A DNA stretch of 64,000 nucleotides from Sisyra terminalis. Lineage: Eukaryota > Arthropoda > Insecta > Neuroptera > Sisyridae. Below, one piece after another: positions 1-11,990 of this stretch. The position numbers were made by a program, and so were the translations under genes. The notes beneath the pieces were generated by a model that saw nothing but the letters and a program-made list of their open reading frames with translations, had not been told where the DNA came from and made no database searches. Where the stretch lies: the NCBI GenBank assembly GCA_958496175.1, contig OY292279.1, forward strand, positions 7,192,001-7,256,000, given 5' to 3'. Each line of letters starts with the position of its first letter. The stretch's first letter is position 1.

Positions 1-3000
1 TGAAAAATGTTTTAGTTTTTAAATCAATTATATAACCCCTTATTTACTTAGATAAATTAGTATAATTCAAGCGACTAATTAACAAAATATCAGGAACTAG
101 TAGTTGCCCGTTGCATTCGCAACTAAAGGCTTTTTTTCAATAAAATGTTTAATATGAGATAATGTAGAGTTAATCAACAATCGAAATTTTAAATTTAATA
201 ATCAAAGTGTTGTTAATATAAAAAAAATGTAACCTTAAATTATATTAAGAAATAAAATATAAGTGTTTTTTATATCATTTTAATAACAACATTTTAAATA
301 ACGTCATTTCACTAAATTAGTAAGAAAGTTTAATACTTATGTAGTACTTATACCAAATAGGCGATTTTAAATTTTGGTTCGTTTTTCAACAATCAAACTT
401 TTTAAAATCTATTTTATTTTATGAACCAATGGTTGTGATCTGGAGTAATTATATATTCGGCTGAAAAGCATTAAGGTAGCAATTTTTTGCCATATATTTC
501 ACTGTCAATTCAAATATAAAATCTTCGATACTAACTTTTTTTCGGTATTTAGAACAATTTGAAAACCAATTATTGTTATTGAAAATAAATAAAATATTCG
601 AATTTACTTCTACGCTTTCCACCTATTTCCAACAATTTTGTATGTACAACGTCCAAATGTGCGAAATCGAATAGCTTTTTAGTCATGTTAACTAACATAA
701 AGAAGGGCATTATTTTTTTTTGTTTTACACTGTATTTTCAAATATAAGTGCACATTTGTGTCGATGAAATTTGGAAAGTGTTTTCCTTATACGATGCAGA
801 TATATAATAAGAAAGGGTTTTTGGAAATTTCTCCCCTAAAAGAGTGAAAAACAGTAGCAAAGTTTGTAAGGGATAACGTTTAATAAGCAATCGAAATTTC
901 AAATTTAATAATCAATCAAAGTCCGTTAAAAGCGAAATGTTATTACTGCTTAGTATAAAACAAAGTTAATTTATTATAAGAAACAAAAATTTAGGGTCTG
1001 CTTAAAAATTTAAACTCTGATAAGTAGATATATCTGAAAAGGTTAAGTTAAGTTTATAAATGAGCATTATGTTTTTTGGCTTTCACATATAATAAACCTG
1101 AAAACCCGAAATACGTATTCACAAATAAACTCATTAGTGAGTGAGTACCCTTACCAACGTTTTGAATGCGTAAGTGGAGATAACAGCACCCATTCTGCAC
1201 GGACGTACGGCAAGATAGTCAATTTATATATATGAAGATTATTTTGGACGTTATTTAAGTTTCCAATTTTTATACCACTTAAAAAATGTTTTAGCGATTA
1301 AATTAAATAAACATTCAATGGAACTTCTTCAGACGATTATAAAGAACAAAGTAAAATAATCCATCCTTAATTTTTTTCCATAGTTTTCTTCTGCAGAGGA
1401 GTCTTGCATTATTGTATGGCAAAAAATGGTTTTCTCTGTTGACAATTCTTCGAATGCTTTGGGGAATTTATTGCTTTACTAAGATTGAATAGAAATATTT
1501 ATCAGCTTATCGATTATCTGGCATAGACTTGGTATCAATTCCTCCCTTAATATCTTATTGTTTTATGTGTTCATCATTTGTGGTTAGTAAGGGTTGAAAA
1601 ATTCAACATTTTCTAGTTTGAATTTAAAAAAAATATTTTGTATTAATGAACAACTGATCCACTTGGATTAATTTTGCAAATGGTTTTAGTATAAATTTTT
1701 TATAATTATCCTGTAAAATTCGAAGAGCATACTATACCAAATTTGTATTCCATTGGACAATAATTAATCATTTCAATAAAAATTTTAGAATAGTTAGTAG
1801 TTGTAAATCTTTTACGAGTTTACAAGTCATTGTAATCGTAAAATGTCTTTACTACAACTTTGAAATAACTAATAAGCCAATAAATGGCAATTAAATGAGT
1901 ATAAGCTAAGAAACAATTGTACTCTTTGGTCAACGTATTAGAAGACAATAAATTTTATTTGAATTTTAGTATATTAAGAAACCAAAAATTTCAAAAAAAC
2001 GACAATTGTTATTGGGAAGACACCCGAAAATTTCTTTCGACCAAAATGTTTTTCTATAAAAAACAATAATGATTCCATTCAGGACGTATAGCATTGAGCT
2101 TTGAGGATTGTCCAGGAAGATCAGTACAAAAAATTTTAATCAAAAATGCTTAAACAACTAACAGATGTCCCATGGTACAAAACAAATGAAACCCTGCGAA
2201 TTAAAATCAGCTAGTTCCATCAGCAGCCAACAAAGTTGAGATTTTTAACATCAAATACTTTGAAAAATTATATCATCATCCAAATTTATTGATGATGTCA
2301 GCCCTGGAACCTCAACCTAATGTTTAAAAAACACACCAATGGAAGAGTTCTGTATCATACTAAATTCCTGCCATAAAATTATTAAGGCAAAATATGTAAA
2401 ATTAAAAAATAGTTAACGGGAAAGTTTTACATCAATTGAAGTCCTCTGGAAACGCTGTTGAATTCTGGAAAAAATAAGCTTTTCAGAATTCAATTTTCTT
2501 TGAAAAATCGGTCTAATAGATTCAAAAACTACTATTTTTACCAAAACTTTTTATTTATTTAACGATTTTCATGTTAGATTTTAGTTTCCTCCAAAATAAA
2601 TGTAATACCAAAAATGATTGATTATTATATTTTTTTTCGTTTAACCTACATTAAAAGCTCAATTTTACAATACATTACTAGTTCCTCATATTTGTATTCG
2701 ATCTAGGACAAAAACTTATATAATTTTCCATTTAAATTTTTTCAACATTTAAATCAGAAGCTCAAGACAATGTAGACATTTTCCTTTCAATTTTCTATGC
2801 CAAAAAGTTGAATTTCAATACAAGTTGTGGTTTAATTCACATGAAACTCAATATAGTTTACCTATTCGTAATAAGTTTGATAAAATTATCGAATTCGAAG
2901 AAATCAATTCGATATTTAATCTAAAATAATAAACGAATGTACGTCGCATACTTTAACAACATAAATATTGATTTAATACACAATATTATTATAATTGAAA

Positions 3001-5140
3001 TGATAAATCGAGGAATTATTTCAACGGAATTATTTTTAATGTGTGGTGTTTTTATTTTGGCTATGATTAATATCATGCAAACAAACCCACGTAAAATTGC
3101 TGACTTTTTTTCGTGAAAAAAAAATTTTGGTCTAAAAAAATTAACTGATTTTCGGCTGACATGGTAATTTTACGTTGACGAGTCAAAAATAATTAGTATT
3201 TGATAAAAAATGAATGTACGAGAAAGTTATTATCTGGCTAGATTAATTTCATGTTATTATAGAAAAAAAAACATGTAATTATTATTTGGTGATGAAAAAA
3301 ATTTGATATTAGACTATTTTTTTGGTGTTTTTTTTACTGAAATTATTTCTGGAAAAGATGCATTATGAATTTATTCTATGAATTTTCATTGAAATTAAAA
3401 ACAATCAAGTTTCTAGAAGTTTTTGAAATTTAAAGGTAAATATTTAAGGCTAAATCTTTAAAAATTCAGTTATGAAAGGAAATGATTTAAAGTTCAAAAA
3501 GTTAACAAATAATTGATCCAACTTTTGAATGGAAATATCTTTTATTTTAGACCATAAACTATTCTTCTAAAAAGCTCCTTTTATATACAGAAATCATAGC
3601 AGAACTGAAAGTTTTCCTATACTTTGAATTCATCGTTCAAAAATAGCTTTTCCAAATGTTTTGAAATTGTTGAATGAATCTCGATGGCACGTAACAGTGA
3701 CCGTCTAATCCACTTTACGACAAATTCTTAAGACAGCTTTAGAATCTTGTTTCAAATCCGTCCGTCTCGCCTCTAGTTGGCCGCCCATGCCAAAATATAT
3801 ATACAATAAAAAAAAATTCACGTCTCAAGGTCACTCACATCTATTTTTTTTCCTTTTGGAAAGTTTTTTTTTTCGCAGAATTTAGTCACTGTTTTACTTT
3901 CGATCAATTAAAACCAAAAAAAAAATAGTTATAATGGTAAACAAACCAACGTGAAACTATAGAAATTTTTGAAAGATTGTTGACATTACGAGCCGAAATA
4001 GTTACATGCTCTAATAATGAAATTGTAACTTATAGTCTTTAGATTAAACAAACCGATTATTATTTTTCTTTTGATATTAATATTCGTAATTGGTGTGGCG
4101 GCTAATTTCAAATAGTTGTTGAGGTGATTATAAAAAAAAATATTTCGAAATTGCCGTGAGATGTTGAATAATGAGGGCACGAGTGCGGTCTATGTAAAGA
4201 GCAATAAGATTTGCGGATAGTATACTCGCAACAATAGGATCTTAATATCTTTACATATTCTTTAAGAAAACCAAATCTTTTTTTGGCTTCCTCATCTTTT
4301 GGACAGACAGCAACTAAAAAAAATCTTTCACAAGAAAAATAAATGTTTATGTATGAAAACCACCTGTTAAATGTTAAAGTTTTATCATTAACAAGTTGCC
4401 TAAAACATAGTTTTCGGTATTTGTAACAATTTTAATCCTCAACCCCCTTTATCTTTCGATAAATCAATATAAAATCTTTGTTTCCAGAAAATATTTTTTC
4501 CGTAGTCTTCCTCTTGTTTTATACATTCTAATGATTGAAAATTCAAACGTGGAAAAAATTCAAATCGAAGGATTAAGTTATCCTTTCTATAGGTTTTATT
4601 GTACAAATTACTAAATAAAAATAAATCCAAACGAAATAATTGAGACCAAATGACGAGAAACTATTCAAATGCCCATTGATCTATTATTCTTTTCACTGTT
4701 TAAAATTTTGATTTTTTTTTTCACTGTAGAACACATTTTTCGAAAGCTTATATTAAAAGCTTAATTTTGTGAAAAAAGAGAAAATTTTAATTGATATTAA
4801 GGCAAAAGATTAAGAATTTCGGCGATAAGATTCATTTAACTCAAAATTATTATAATTTTTGAACAAAAAATATATAATATAATCCTTAATAATCCTTGGA
4901 AAAATTTTATTCAGGAAAATTCAGGCGTCATCTATCTCCATAATAATTTTATTATATCAATTGCTAATACGTGAAGCCACAATATCACAATTCCTTCGTA
5001 AAGCCCCCTCATTTGGTTTAGTTGCTCCTGATATCCCATTACAAAGTCCTAATTGTCACAATAGGGAGGGTGGGTGGTTAATACCACCCCCGTTGAGAAC
5101 CACCTGAGATACAACTTAATCCTAGTTTTTGGAACAATTG
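1..5140. other. AT-rich intergenic DNA, no gene recognised
   Basis: Very AT-rich sequence with many A and T runs. The few short open frames here (for example 3,986-4,180 and 4,439-4,630 on the minus strand) are low-complexity, lack any recognisable motif and are what chance would give. A less AT-rich patch at about 3,680-3,790 was examined and shows no coding or RNA signal that I can name. Confidence 0.6.
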
Positions 5141-5170
5141 TTTCTCCTGATTTCTCCTGATTTCTCCTGA
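5141..5170. repeat. 10-bp direct repeat, three tandem copies
   Basis: TTTCTCCTGA occurs three times head to tail and is followed by a partial fourth copy. This is a short minisatellite in intergenic DNA with no visible function. Confidence 0.85.
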
Positions 5171-5623
5171 TTTTTCCAATTTGTATTTAAAAGAGTCAAA
5201 ATTATTTGTATTATAGAATTGGAATGAAATTTTCGGATATCAATAGTTTAGTATTCCTCCTCCCCTCGACTAAAATTGATGTACAAGGCTTTGTAGTAAA
5301 AAATATTTGTTTATTTGTATATCAATTAGTATCAGTTCGTTTTAGTGAGTCTAAAAAAAATTCAAATGAAAATGATTTGATTTTTAAATATTTCATCATA
5401 AAACCTATGTTATATATTATAAATTAGTTGCTTGGAAAAAAAATTAAGTTAATTTCTTGGTTCAACTTTAAAGGTCTTATTGTTTACAACAAATAAATAT
5501 TTTGGTCATGTGTAAAAGTTTGATAATCTCTGGACTATTGAAAATATTTTCATTGAAAAATGCATTTACAAGTGTTAAGCAAAAATACAATTAATTCATT
5601 ATTTTTGTTTAACACACAGAAAA
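5171..5623. other. Intergenic stretch, nothing recognised
   Basis: AT-rich. An open frame of 73 codons at 5,206-5,427 on the plus strand is rich in F, I, N and K, has no motif and begins on a non-ATG codon; I do not regard it as a gene. Confidence 0.5.
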
Positions 5624-5673
5624 TGTATTATGCTCTTATTGTTAAATTTCAGATCCTCGATGATAATAGATAG

Positions 5674-5779
5674 ATAAAATATTTAGAGGACTAGGATCAA
5701 AAATAAGCACATGCAAAAAGCATGTAATAAATAAAGTTTTAACTGATTATTTTTGATCCTAATCCTCTGAATATTTTAT
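5674..5779. repeat. Hairpin element (32-bp inverted repeat), MITE-like
   Basis: Arms at 5,674-5,705 and 5,748-5,779 are 32 bp each and pair with two mismatches; both contain the core TAGGATCAAAAATA or its complement. The 42-bp spacer holds a smaller dyad (GCATG/CATGC). The 13-mer TGTATTATGCTCT is found at 5,624 and again at 5,783, so a direct repeat flanks the hairpin. This fits a small non-autonomous foldback or MITE-type relic, although the direct repeat is long for a target-site duplication and the left copy is 37 bp away from the arm. Confidence 0.6.
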
Positions 5780-5795
5780 TAGTGTATTATGCTCT

Positions 5796-8132
5796 ATTAT
5801 TTTTCCACGTGTATATTTCTTTCATTACCAATTTCAACCCTTACGTAATCCCGACGATTTTTTGTTTGGCATTCGCAAATTTACGCAGAACTATTATTGC
5901 AAGGGGTGACGAATGCAATTTGCGTGCATTTCAACAAAAGGCCAGTTTTAACAAAAGGGTGGCAAATCGGTTTTGGGGTGGTTCCATTCAGTCACCCTAA
6001 TTATCCGTACAATTCTACGAATTAAAACGTAACATGCTAATGAGACCGAAATTTTTAAAATCAAGCATGGAAATTTTTTTAAAAAATAAATCATTGAGAA
6101 AATTTTTCGGCTTCGTTATGGAATTTGGGTGAACTATTGATTTTTCTCAACATTGATTTTTTTATAATGAGCGAAAAAGTGTGAAACCACGTGGATTACT
6201 TTTAATGATAAATAAATATTGGTGTTTAAAATTTTTTTCAATGACTGATTTTTAGTCATGTTACATATGGTTTTATGGTTCATTTATAAGGGATGATTCG
6301 TGTAATTGGATTTAATTGAGGTGAATTCTTACCTTCCATTCGATGATTAGGATGTTTTTATTCAAAAAGTCACTAAAATCACTCAACAAAAATTCGAATA
6401 CATTTCCGAAAGAAACCAAGAAAAAAATCAATGTTTTTTCCGAGCAAACGTGCAGTCGCCCCAATCACATGTCACACTTTATCCCCAAAAAAAAAAAAAT
6501 AATTTGTAATTGAGTCGTTGAAATTTTACGTGCGATTTTATAAATATTGGGAAAAAATTTCACTGAAATTATAAATCAATTGTTGCAACTGCTGGTGAAT
6601 TGTCGGTAAAAAACGTGGTGGTCGAAAAATATTGCTCGAAGAAAATCAATATGTGTCGTGTTCGAGGACCAACTGCAACCATACTGAAACTGAATCCGCG
6701 AATCAACCAAACACGATTTTATTCACATGGATTCTAATACACACGCAAATTCGTACCCCGTGAATCTATATGTACACGAAACGGCACACATACAAAAATA
6801 ATTCGCCGATTCGAACGCCGGTGAATTCCAACATTGTCAATTCGACGACCTGTACTCAACGATGCCCCTCACTAACGTACATAACTGACGTAACTCGAAT
6901 CCACACCACATATGCTACCAACAATTCTCCGTCAATTATACCCACAAAACTCAGCCGTATCTACACCTCACCGTTTCACCAATGTACTAATCAATACAAT
7001 AATAAAATAATACGACATCGCAACACTATCGATCGCTAAAAATTTACTCAAAAATTAATCAAACTTTCTACATCAAAAGCCCAAAAACATACCACTCACT
7101 TCAAAACCACAATATAATCATTCAAAACTCCAAATTTTTGCTTCAAAAACCACATGGAACAACGCAATTTCCAATTGTTACCCTCACATGTATGGCTAGT
7201 ACGGAAAATCGTGGAAAACAAATGAACTTTACGTAGAAAATTCTTCGTTTGTTTAAGGCGTGAATGACGTCACCGTTAGCTGTTAGAAAAAAACGTGGTC
7301 GAAACGTTCTAATCTTAAGGCATTTACTGACTATGTCATCAGAAAATAGAAATACGACAGATTTTTTTTACGCCCGCTTCTGTGCGTGAGATATATATAA
7401 ATCTTGAGGCGAATACGGTGTCGATTGAAATAGATCGTCGAGTGGTGTAAGGGGCCAACAATGACCTAATTTGATTCGTGGGATTCTTAATGAATTATTG
7501 GCAAAAAGATTCGAATGACCAAATCGAAATTTGGAAGATGTACAACGATAGTTGCTGAAGAAGTGGAATTGGAGCGATTGATTGTTTGATTTGCAACAAT
7601 TAAAATGTATTACTTTATGTATGGTCACAGTAGTGACATCTATGAGCTAATGTTAAAAACAGTAATTTTTAAGGGAATCTAATTTAAGAGGAAATGATTC
7701 AAGAAAATTCTTTCATGTCAACAAAATCTAGTAACCCCACAATTTCAATATTTAGATAGGTATATATCGAAAACCTTTAATTTATTATTTTAAATAACGG
7801 GTTTTAAGATGGAAAAATATATTATGGCATTAAAGTAATGCCTGATTTCAATACTTCTTATAGAGAATTAATGCAAGGGTTTGAACATGGACCAAAAGCA
7901 AACTTTATTTATTTTTAAATAATCCTTGAAAAGTCGTATAAGTATGCATTTTTGATATTTGGTTCAGATCTACTTTTAATTCTATCTGAGCTTTTTATGT
8001 TCTACAAATTCTCGTTACCAAAACGAGAATAAGCAAAAGCTTAAAAAAAGCTTCCAATCATTGCAACAATTCCATTATTAGGTGTTTGGTTTGATTCCGT
8101 GCTAAGTACTTTCATGTAATATAACGAGGTAT
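5796..8132. other. Intergenic stretch with a more CpG-rich patch
   Basis: No gene recognised. About 6,600-7,640 is visibly richer in G+C and CpG than its surroundings and might be a promoter or old exon region. The open frames inside it (89 codons at 6,770-7,039 plus; 86 codons at 7,368-7,628 minus) show no family motif. Small perfect hairpins occur at 7,825-7,841 (GGCATTA/TAATGCC) and 8,008-8,030 (ATTCTCGTT/AACGAGAAT). Confidence 0.45.
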
Positions 8133-8136
8133 AATT

Positions 8137-8160
8137 GAAGCATTGGGTACAACAAGGGCG
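8137..8160 (+). repeat. Left terminal inverted repeat of the transposon
   Basis: 24 bp, differing from its partner only at three adjacent positions (12-14 of the repeat). The inner 10-mer AACAAGGGCG recurs in inverted orientation at 8,330-8,339, so the left end is itself a small inverted pair. Confidence 0.8.
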
Positions 8161-8483
8161 TATGTTTTAATTAATTAAAAGTCTTATATTATTTTAATAC
8201 TTATAATTTGACTTACATTAACTTTATTATTTATTGGGCCAATAATTTAGTAAAAGGATTAAGGTATTATAACTATTTTAAAGCAATCAGAAATATCATA
8301 AAATTATTATTTGTTTTACTTGTATTATCCGCCCTTGTTCCACCCAACTGGTAAAACAGATAGGACGTTAATTTTACTATTGATTTTTAAGGAAAATAAC
8401 TAACAATTTCAATACTTATATAATTACTTTTAATTAAAATGTTAGTTAAACATGTGTATTTATAACAATCACCGTTCAAATAT

Positions 8484-9521
8484 TCAACTTTCTTTATCCT
8501 TTTTTTTTTTTGGTTTTCGTGTTTTTAATTCATCAAAATATTCATTAGATTGAAGGGAATCTTCCGAATCAGCTACAACTGGCCTCTTGGACGGTCCAGC
8601 CTGATCTTTCAGGCCTACTTGGAAGGTCAGGATCTGTTTCAACCACTCAGCATTTTCAGGTTTCATGAAAGGTGTCAAGGCTCAAACGTCCCTAATCTTT
8701 ATGTCTTTTACTTCAGGTTTTTCTACCTGCTGCAAATTCAAATCATGTTTGCTTACTGGCAAAACATTCTTCTTAAATGTAAAATTAAGATCCGGGGATG
8801 TATAAAATCTTTAGGTCGTTATCACTCCTTCAGGACTAAAGTCTAGTTTAACATATTGCTGTATAGCAAACCGAGCTTTGTTTTTTCCAGTGGCTGTGGG
8901 TGTCTTAGACAAGAAGACCTGTAAACCTTTATTCCAATCTTCAATAAGGTAGCTAGCCATCATTGCATTGAACGGGCTAGGATTAATTCTTGCTGATGAC
9001 ATCACTTTCAAGTATTGTTCAGCTAACTCAATAGTTTCCAAAGATTTTAGCAATATGCCATACCTTCCAAAATTTCTGTCACATTGGTTATAAGAGTGGC
9101 CTCTTACTGGAAATATATGTTCAATTGACATGTTTAAGCTGTTGGCCAGCCATGTGCAGAATATTACCACTGTTATATTTTTGTTTTGGCCTCCACAAGC
9201 ATCAGAAAAATATACTATCTTCTTAATATTAGGTAAATTTTGCAACTTTTCTTTAACAAAATGATGTATGAAAGAACAGACAGTGTTGGGTCCCTTTTTG
9301 GAATCAATTTCTATAAAAAAATAAAAGGAACTTGATCCATCATTGTGACAGTGAATGTTGAAGTTGAAAAGCCATAGTAATCTTTTATAAAATTGTGAAG
9401 TTATGTTAAGTTTTGGTATGGGCAAATTATGAGCATAATCAAACTCCAATACAAATGTTTCTGTGTCAGGATTATTCTGAACTGACTCCAAAAGCTTTTT
9501 TAAGTTCGAATTTAAACGCAC
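8484..9521 (-). pseudogene. Broken transposase-like gene, DUF7869-like domain
   Basis: The first 236 codons (9,521 down to 8,814) carry the hallmarks of the insect DUF7869 family as I recall them: an FD-x3-NLP motif (Asp at residue 28), a YFSDACGGQNKN motif (Asp 107) and a GHSYNQCDRNFG motif (His 142, Asp 148). The three acidic positions are spaced like an RNase-H-fold DDE core, so a transposase or integrase-like catalytic role is inferred. A TAA at 8,811-8,813 interrupts the frame, but the same frame goes on, meets a TGA near 8,686-8,688, and continues to a lysine-rich tail (KPKKKKDK) ending near 8,484. The downstream parts read like the family's C-terminal tail, so these are nonsense mutations in an old gene. 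There is no ATG: the open frame opens after a TAG at about 9,531-9,533 on a GTG codon, so the N-terminal exons or half are lost. It lies wholly between the inverted repeats at 8,137 and 9,705. Confidence 0.75.
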
Positions 9522-9681
9522 TTTTGTTATCTATGCAACAAGGGCGTAGCGCCACCTTCGAAATTAATGATCCTCAGGTCACCTGAAAGTGGCTGATCGA
9601 AACGAGTTTTTGGGATACAAAACTAGATGGCTTTATGCATGTTTTGATGTAATAACATTAAAACGGGCTTTGGGTACCGAA

Positions 9682-9705
9682 CGCCCTTGTTACCCCCAAT
9701 GCTTC
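9682..9705 (-). repeat. Right terminal inverted repeat of the transposon
   Basis: Reverse complement partner of 8,137-8,160. The 10-mer AACAAGGGCG appears in the opposite orientation at about 9,537-9,547, giving a second inverted pair at this end, mirrored with the left end. Confidence 0.8.
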
Positions 9706-9709
9706 AATT

Positions 9710-11111
9710 CATAGTTCAAATATAAATTATATTGTTCCATTTTTAGCCAATATTTCGAGACTTAACAAAGAAAAACCCATAGTTGACATTAAAATAATTT
9801 TGGACACATTTTTTAAAATACTGTTTTGTTTCTACTGCTTCAAAGTATTCATAATTTTTTCATTGCATTGCCAACTCGTTGGACAAACATAGCCAAAACT
9901 GACCATAACTATTCATATACTTCTATCAATTGAATTTTACGTAACAAACTTAAAATTTGCTGAATATTTTTAAGTTCTGTTTCTACTTATTTCGTAAATG
10001 AACTCAATTATACAATACAATTTCTTACATCCTTAAAAACTTAATTTAAAACACACAAAGTACCATTTACAAATAATAAAAGAACAATTCCATGATATTT
10101 GCCATCATCCTGAATCCTTGATATTTATCATTGATGAAATATAATCCAAATGGGAAAATTATTAACATTTTTTACCTGAATACTGCAAAGAGTTTATAAC
10201 CCAACCTCTTAAGTGTTTAGTTCATATTTCTATTACCCTTAGGGCTTTTTGAGAAAAAAAAACTTTTCTATATTAGTTACAACCAAAAAGTTAAATTCGC
10301 AGTTGTTTGCGGTACTTTTTTTTCTTTTCAGAAATTCCTTCTTTTTATTTATAGCTGAATGCTTGCAATAAATCAACCATCTACACCAATTTCTACAGTG
10401 AACTATTATAAAAAATGTAGACTTCAAATATGATTGCAATATTTCTTTTAATATAAAGCAAATGTGCTTCAAAGGTTTACCTCGATTTATAGGGCTATGA
10501 CAATAAATATTTTGATTTTTAACTGTAATATATGGTCTAAATTTGATCACACTCCCTAGCAAAAACTCTGATACTGTAAACAGTAGTTTTAAGGCAAATA
10601 TCAACAAATTATCATGAACGGTTACTAAGTTTCCATTGCGTATTGCTACTAGCAATTGCTATTAGATCACTTTAATAATTTTAGTTCATGAAAAATATTA
10701 TGTAAGTTTCATTATATTTGACCATAGTTTGACCAAAAAAATAACCAATTTTATACAATTTTTTAAAATTTTTTCAATGGTGAAGAGTTAAAACATTGAT
10801 CATGAAGTAAGTTGCTTATTTTTTCATTTCCATTTTCATTTTTCAACCATGATAAGAACAACATATAGTAGCGGCATCTCTTAGAAAAGTCATGAACTCT
10901 TAGTGTATATTTGAACTACAGTATTTCGTAGATTTCGTAGATCAAACTATTCATTGTTACAAATGCAATTAGAAAAAGGCTCAAGTCCTTTTTATACATT
11001 TAGCATACATATCCCATCATAGCTACATATCCCCAATATGTAGCTAGCTTCATTATGGATAATTTAGTCATTTCTGGCCACAAAGCGGTCGATTCAATTT
11101 CATTGGTCGGC
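9710..11111. other. Intergenic stretch, one unrecognised open frame
   Basis: AT-rich. A minus-strand frame of 138 codons at 10,239-10,655 is the longest here; it starts on TTG, resembles no family I know, and ends in a lysine and phenylalanine-rich tail. The stretch may contain an exon fragment (its first half is less biased than the second, and a GGTAAACC donor-like site falls between the halves), but I cannot support a gene. Confidence 0.4.
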
Positions 11112-11116
11112 TCAGT
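11112..11116 (+). promoter_or_regulatory. Initiator-like TCAGT
   Basis: TCAGT matches the arthropod initiator consensus. It is followed by TTGACACATTTGACAG and, 166 bp later, by a CAG|GTAATA donor. The diverged second copy has the same TCAGTTT at 24,592, at almost the same distance from its donor (157 bp). Conservation in both copies is the main support; there is no direct evidence of transcription. Confidence 0.35.
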
Positions 11117-11518
11117 TTGACACATTTGACAGCTCGTTTTTGGCACATGTCACTTGACGTTAGAATTTACTTTATTTTAATAAATTTTATTTTTAACGTT
11201 ACGATTGTTTGAATTGATTGTCAGTGTTGCATTTCAACTTGATAAATTCAGAATCAAACCAAATAAATGTGGAACAGGTAATATTTATTGTGTAATTGTG
11301 GGTATGGATGCAATGTTAACAAGTACTTTTTGTAAATTTTGTAGATAATTTCCTACGTTTTACGAACTAATGGCTGCCAAATATGATTAATATTTCAAAA
11401 GAAATCATGCAGAGAGGAAGCTGATCAAATCATCTATAAATGTAAACCACTGGGAGTGCAGCATAAATATTGTGAATATCAGAAGAATATCTCCATCGAC
11501 AAGTCTCGACAACACAAG
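11112..11518 (+). CDS. Putative 5' end of a two-exon gene, unknown protein
   Basis: Exon 1 (about 11,112-11,277) ends in CAG|GTAATA. Exon 2 (11,413-11,518) follows a CATGCAG acceptor and ends AAG|GTAAGT, an ideal donor; the intron between is 135 bp. An ATG at 11,267 opens a frame that crosses the splice and stays open for all 39 codons to the second donor, ending in phase 0 (11 + 106 nt). The peptide begins MWNREEADQII and contains two cysteines. I do not recognise it. Exon 2 is related to the blocks at 25,367 and at 30,074 (minus), all starting AGGAAGCTGA. The satellite array begins about 170 bp after the second donor, so the array would lie in intron 2. Thirty-nine open codons in AT-rich DNA can arise by chance, and the second copy of exon 1 lacks the ATG, so a non-coding transcript or a chance frame is still possible. 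Confidence 0.3.
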
Positions 11519-11689
11519 GTAAGTAAATAATCTATCAACTTTTACTAACCGAAAAAGGCATAAAATGATAAAACCATGGTTGTATTCATAAGTCTAACTG
11601 CTGAGCTCTTGGAGGGCTAATTTATGCAATTTCATTAACAATGATTCAGACTTAAATATATTCCTCAAATTCCTCGAAATTCCCTATAA

Positions 11690-11990
11690 TCTTTAAATGC
11701 ACTTGAAAATTGTCTTTCTTGAAATTTTGAACCGAGATTGCAGGTGTCCTTTTGCTAACTGAAAAAAATATTTTTTACATCACTTCTCACGTTAGAGCAT
11801 TGTACCATAATACATTGGTAAAATTAACCATAATAAGGAAATCTCTCCCCTCAACATCCCGGTTGGTTTTTCAGCCTTTCATCCCGTAAATTTAAAATAA
11901 TTTGTATTAGAAATGTTAAAGATGATTTTCAGCAAATAATAACCAAAAATATTTGAGCGAATAAAACCTTCCCTTATTTTATTTTTTAAC
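11690..11990 (-). repeat. Diverged edge monomer of the left satellite array
   Basis: The order of motifs follows the monomer (GAAAATTGTC, then TTTTGAACCGAGATTGCAGG, then the CATCCCGGTTGG and TTTCATCCCGTAAA blocks), but many bases differ and the CCTGTAACCCACAGG dyad is replaced by GGTGTCCTTTTGCTAACTG. The same replacement (TCCTTTTGCTCACCGG) is found in the isolated monomers at about 24,960 and, inverted, at 30,450. It therefore marks an older or outgroup monomer type. Confidence 0.7.

Larger units (their letters stand above)
8137..9705. mobile_element. DNA transposon copy with inverted termini, decayed
   Basis: The ends at 8,137-8,160 and 9,682-9,705 are inverted copies of each other, 21 of 24 bases matching, starting GAAGCATTGGG and ending AACAAGGGCG. 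The four bases outside both ends are AATT (8,133-8,136 and 9,706-9,709), a candidate 4-bp target-site duplication; because AATT is its own complement it could equally be part of the inverted repeat. The interior carries a broken gene on the minus strand with a DUF7869-like RNase-H-type core. At 1,569 bp the element is short for a full transposon of this kind and the N-terminal coding part is missing, so this is an internally deleted or decayed copy. Confidence 0.75.

Noticed and set aside
5782..6000. 72-codon plus-strand open frame ending WGGSIQSP
   Set aside because: Its start overlaps the flank of the hairpin element, there is no recognised domain, and its length is within chance expectation.
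6770..7628. Possible gene in the CpG-richer stretch
   Set aside because: Open frames on both strands are Thr/Asn- or Ser/His-rich without motifs; no consistent splice structure was found by eye.
10239..10655. 138-codon minus-strand open frame
   Set aside because: Starts on TTG right after a stop, shows no known motif and has a biased low-complexity tail; a donor-like site in it could mean an exon, but nothing supports this further.
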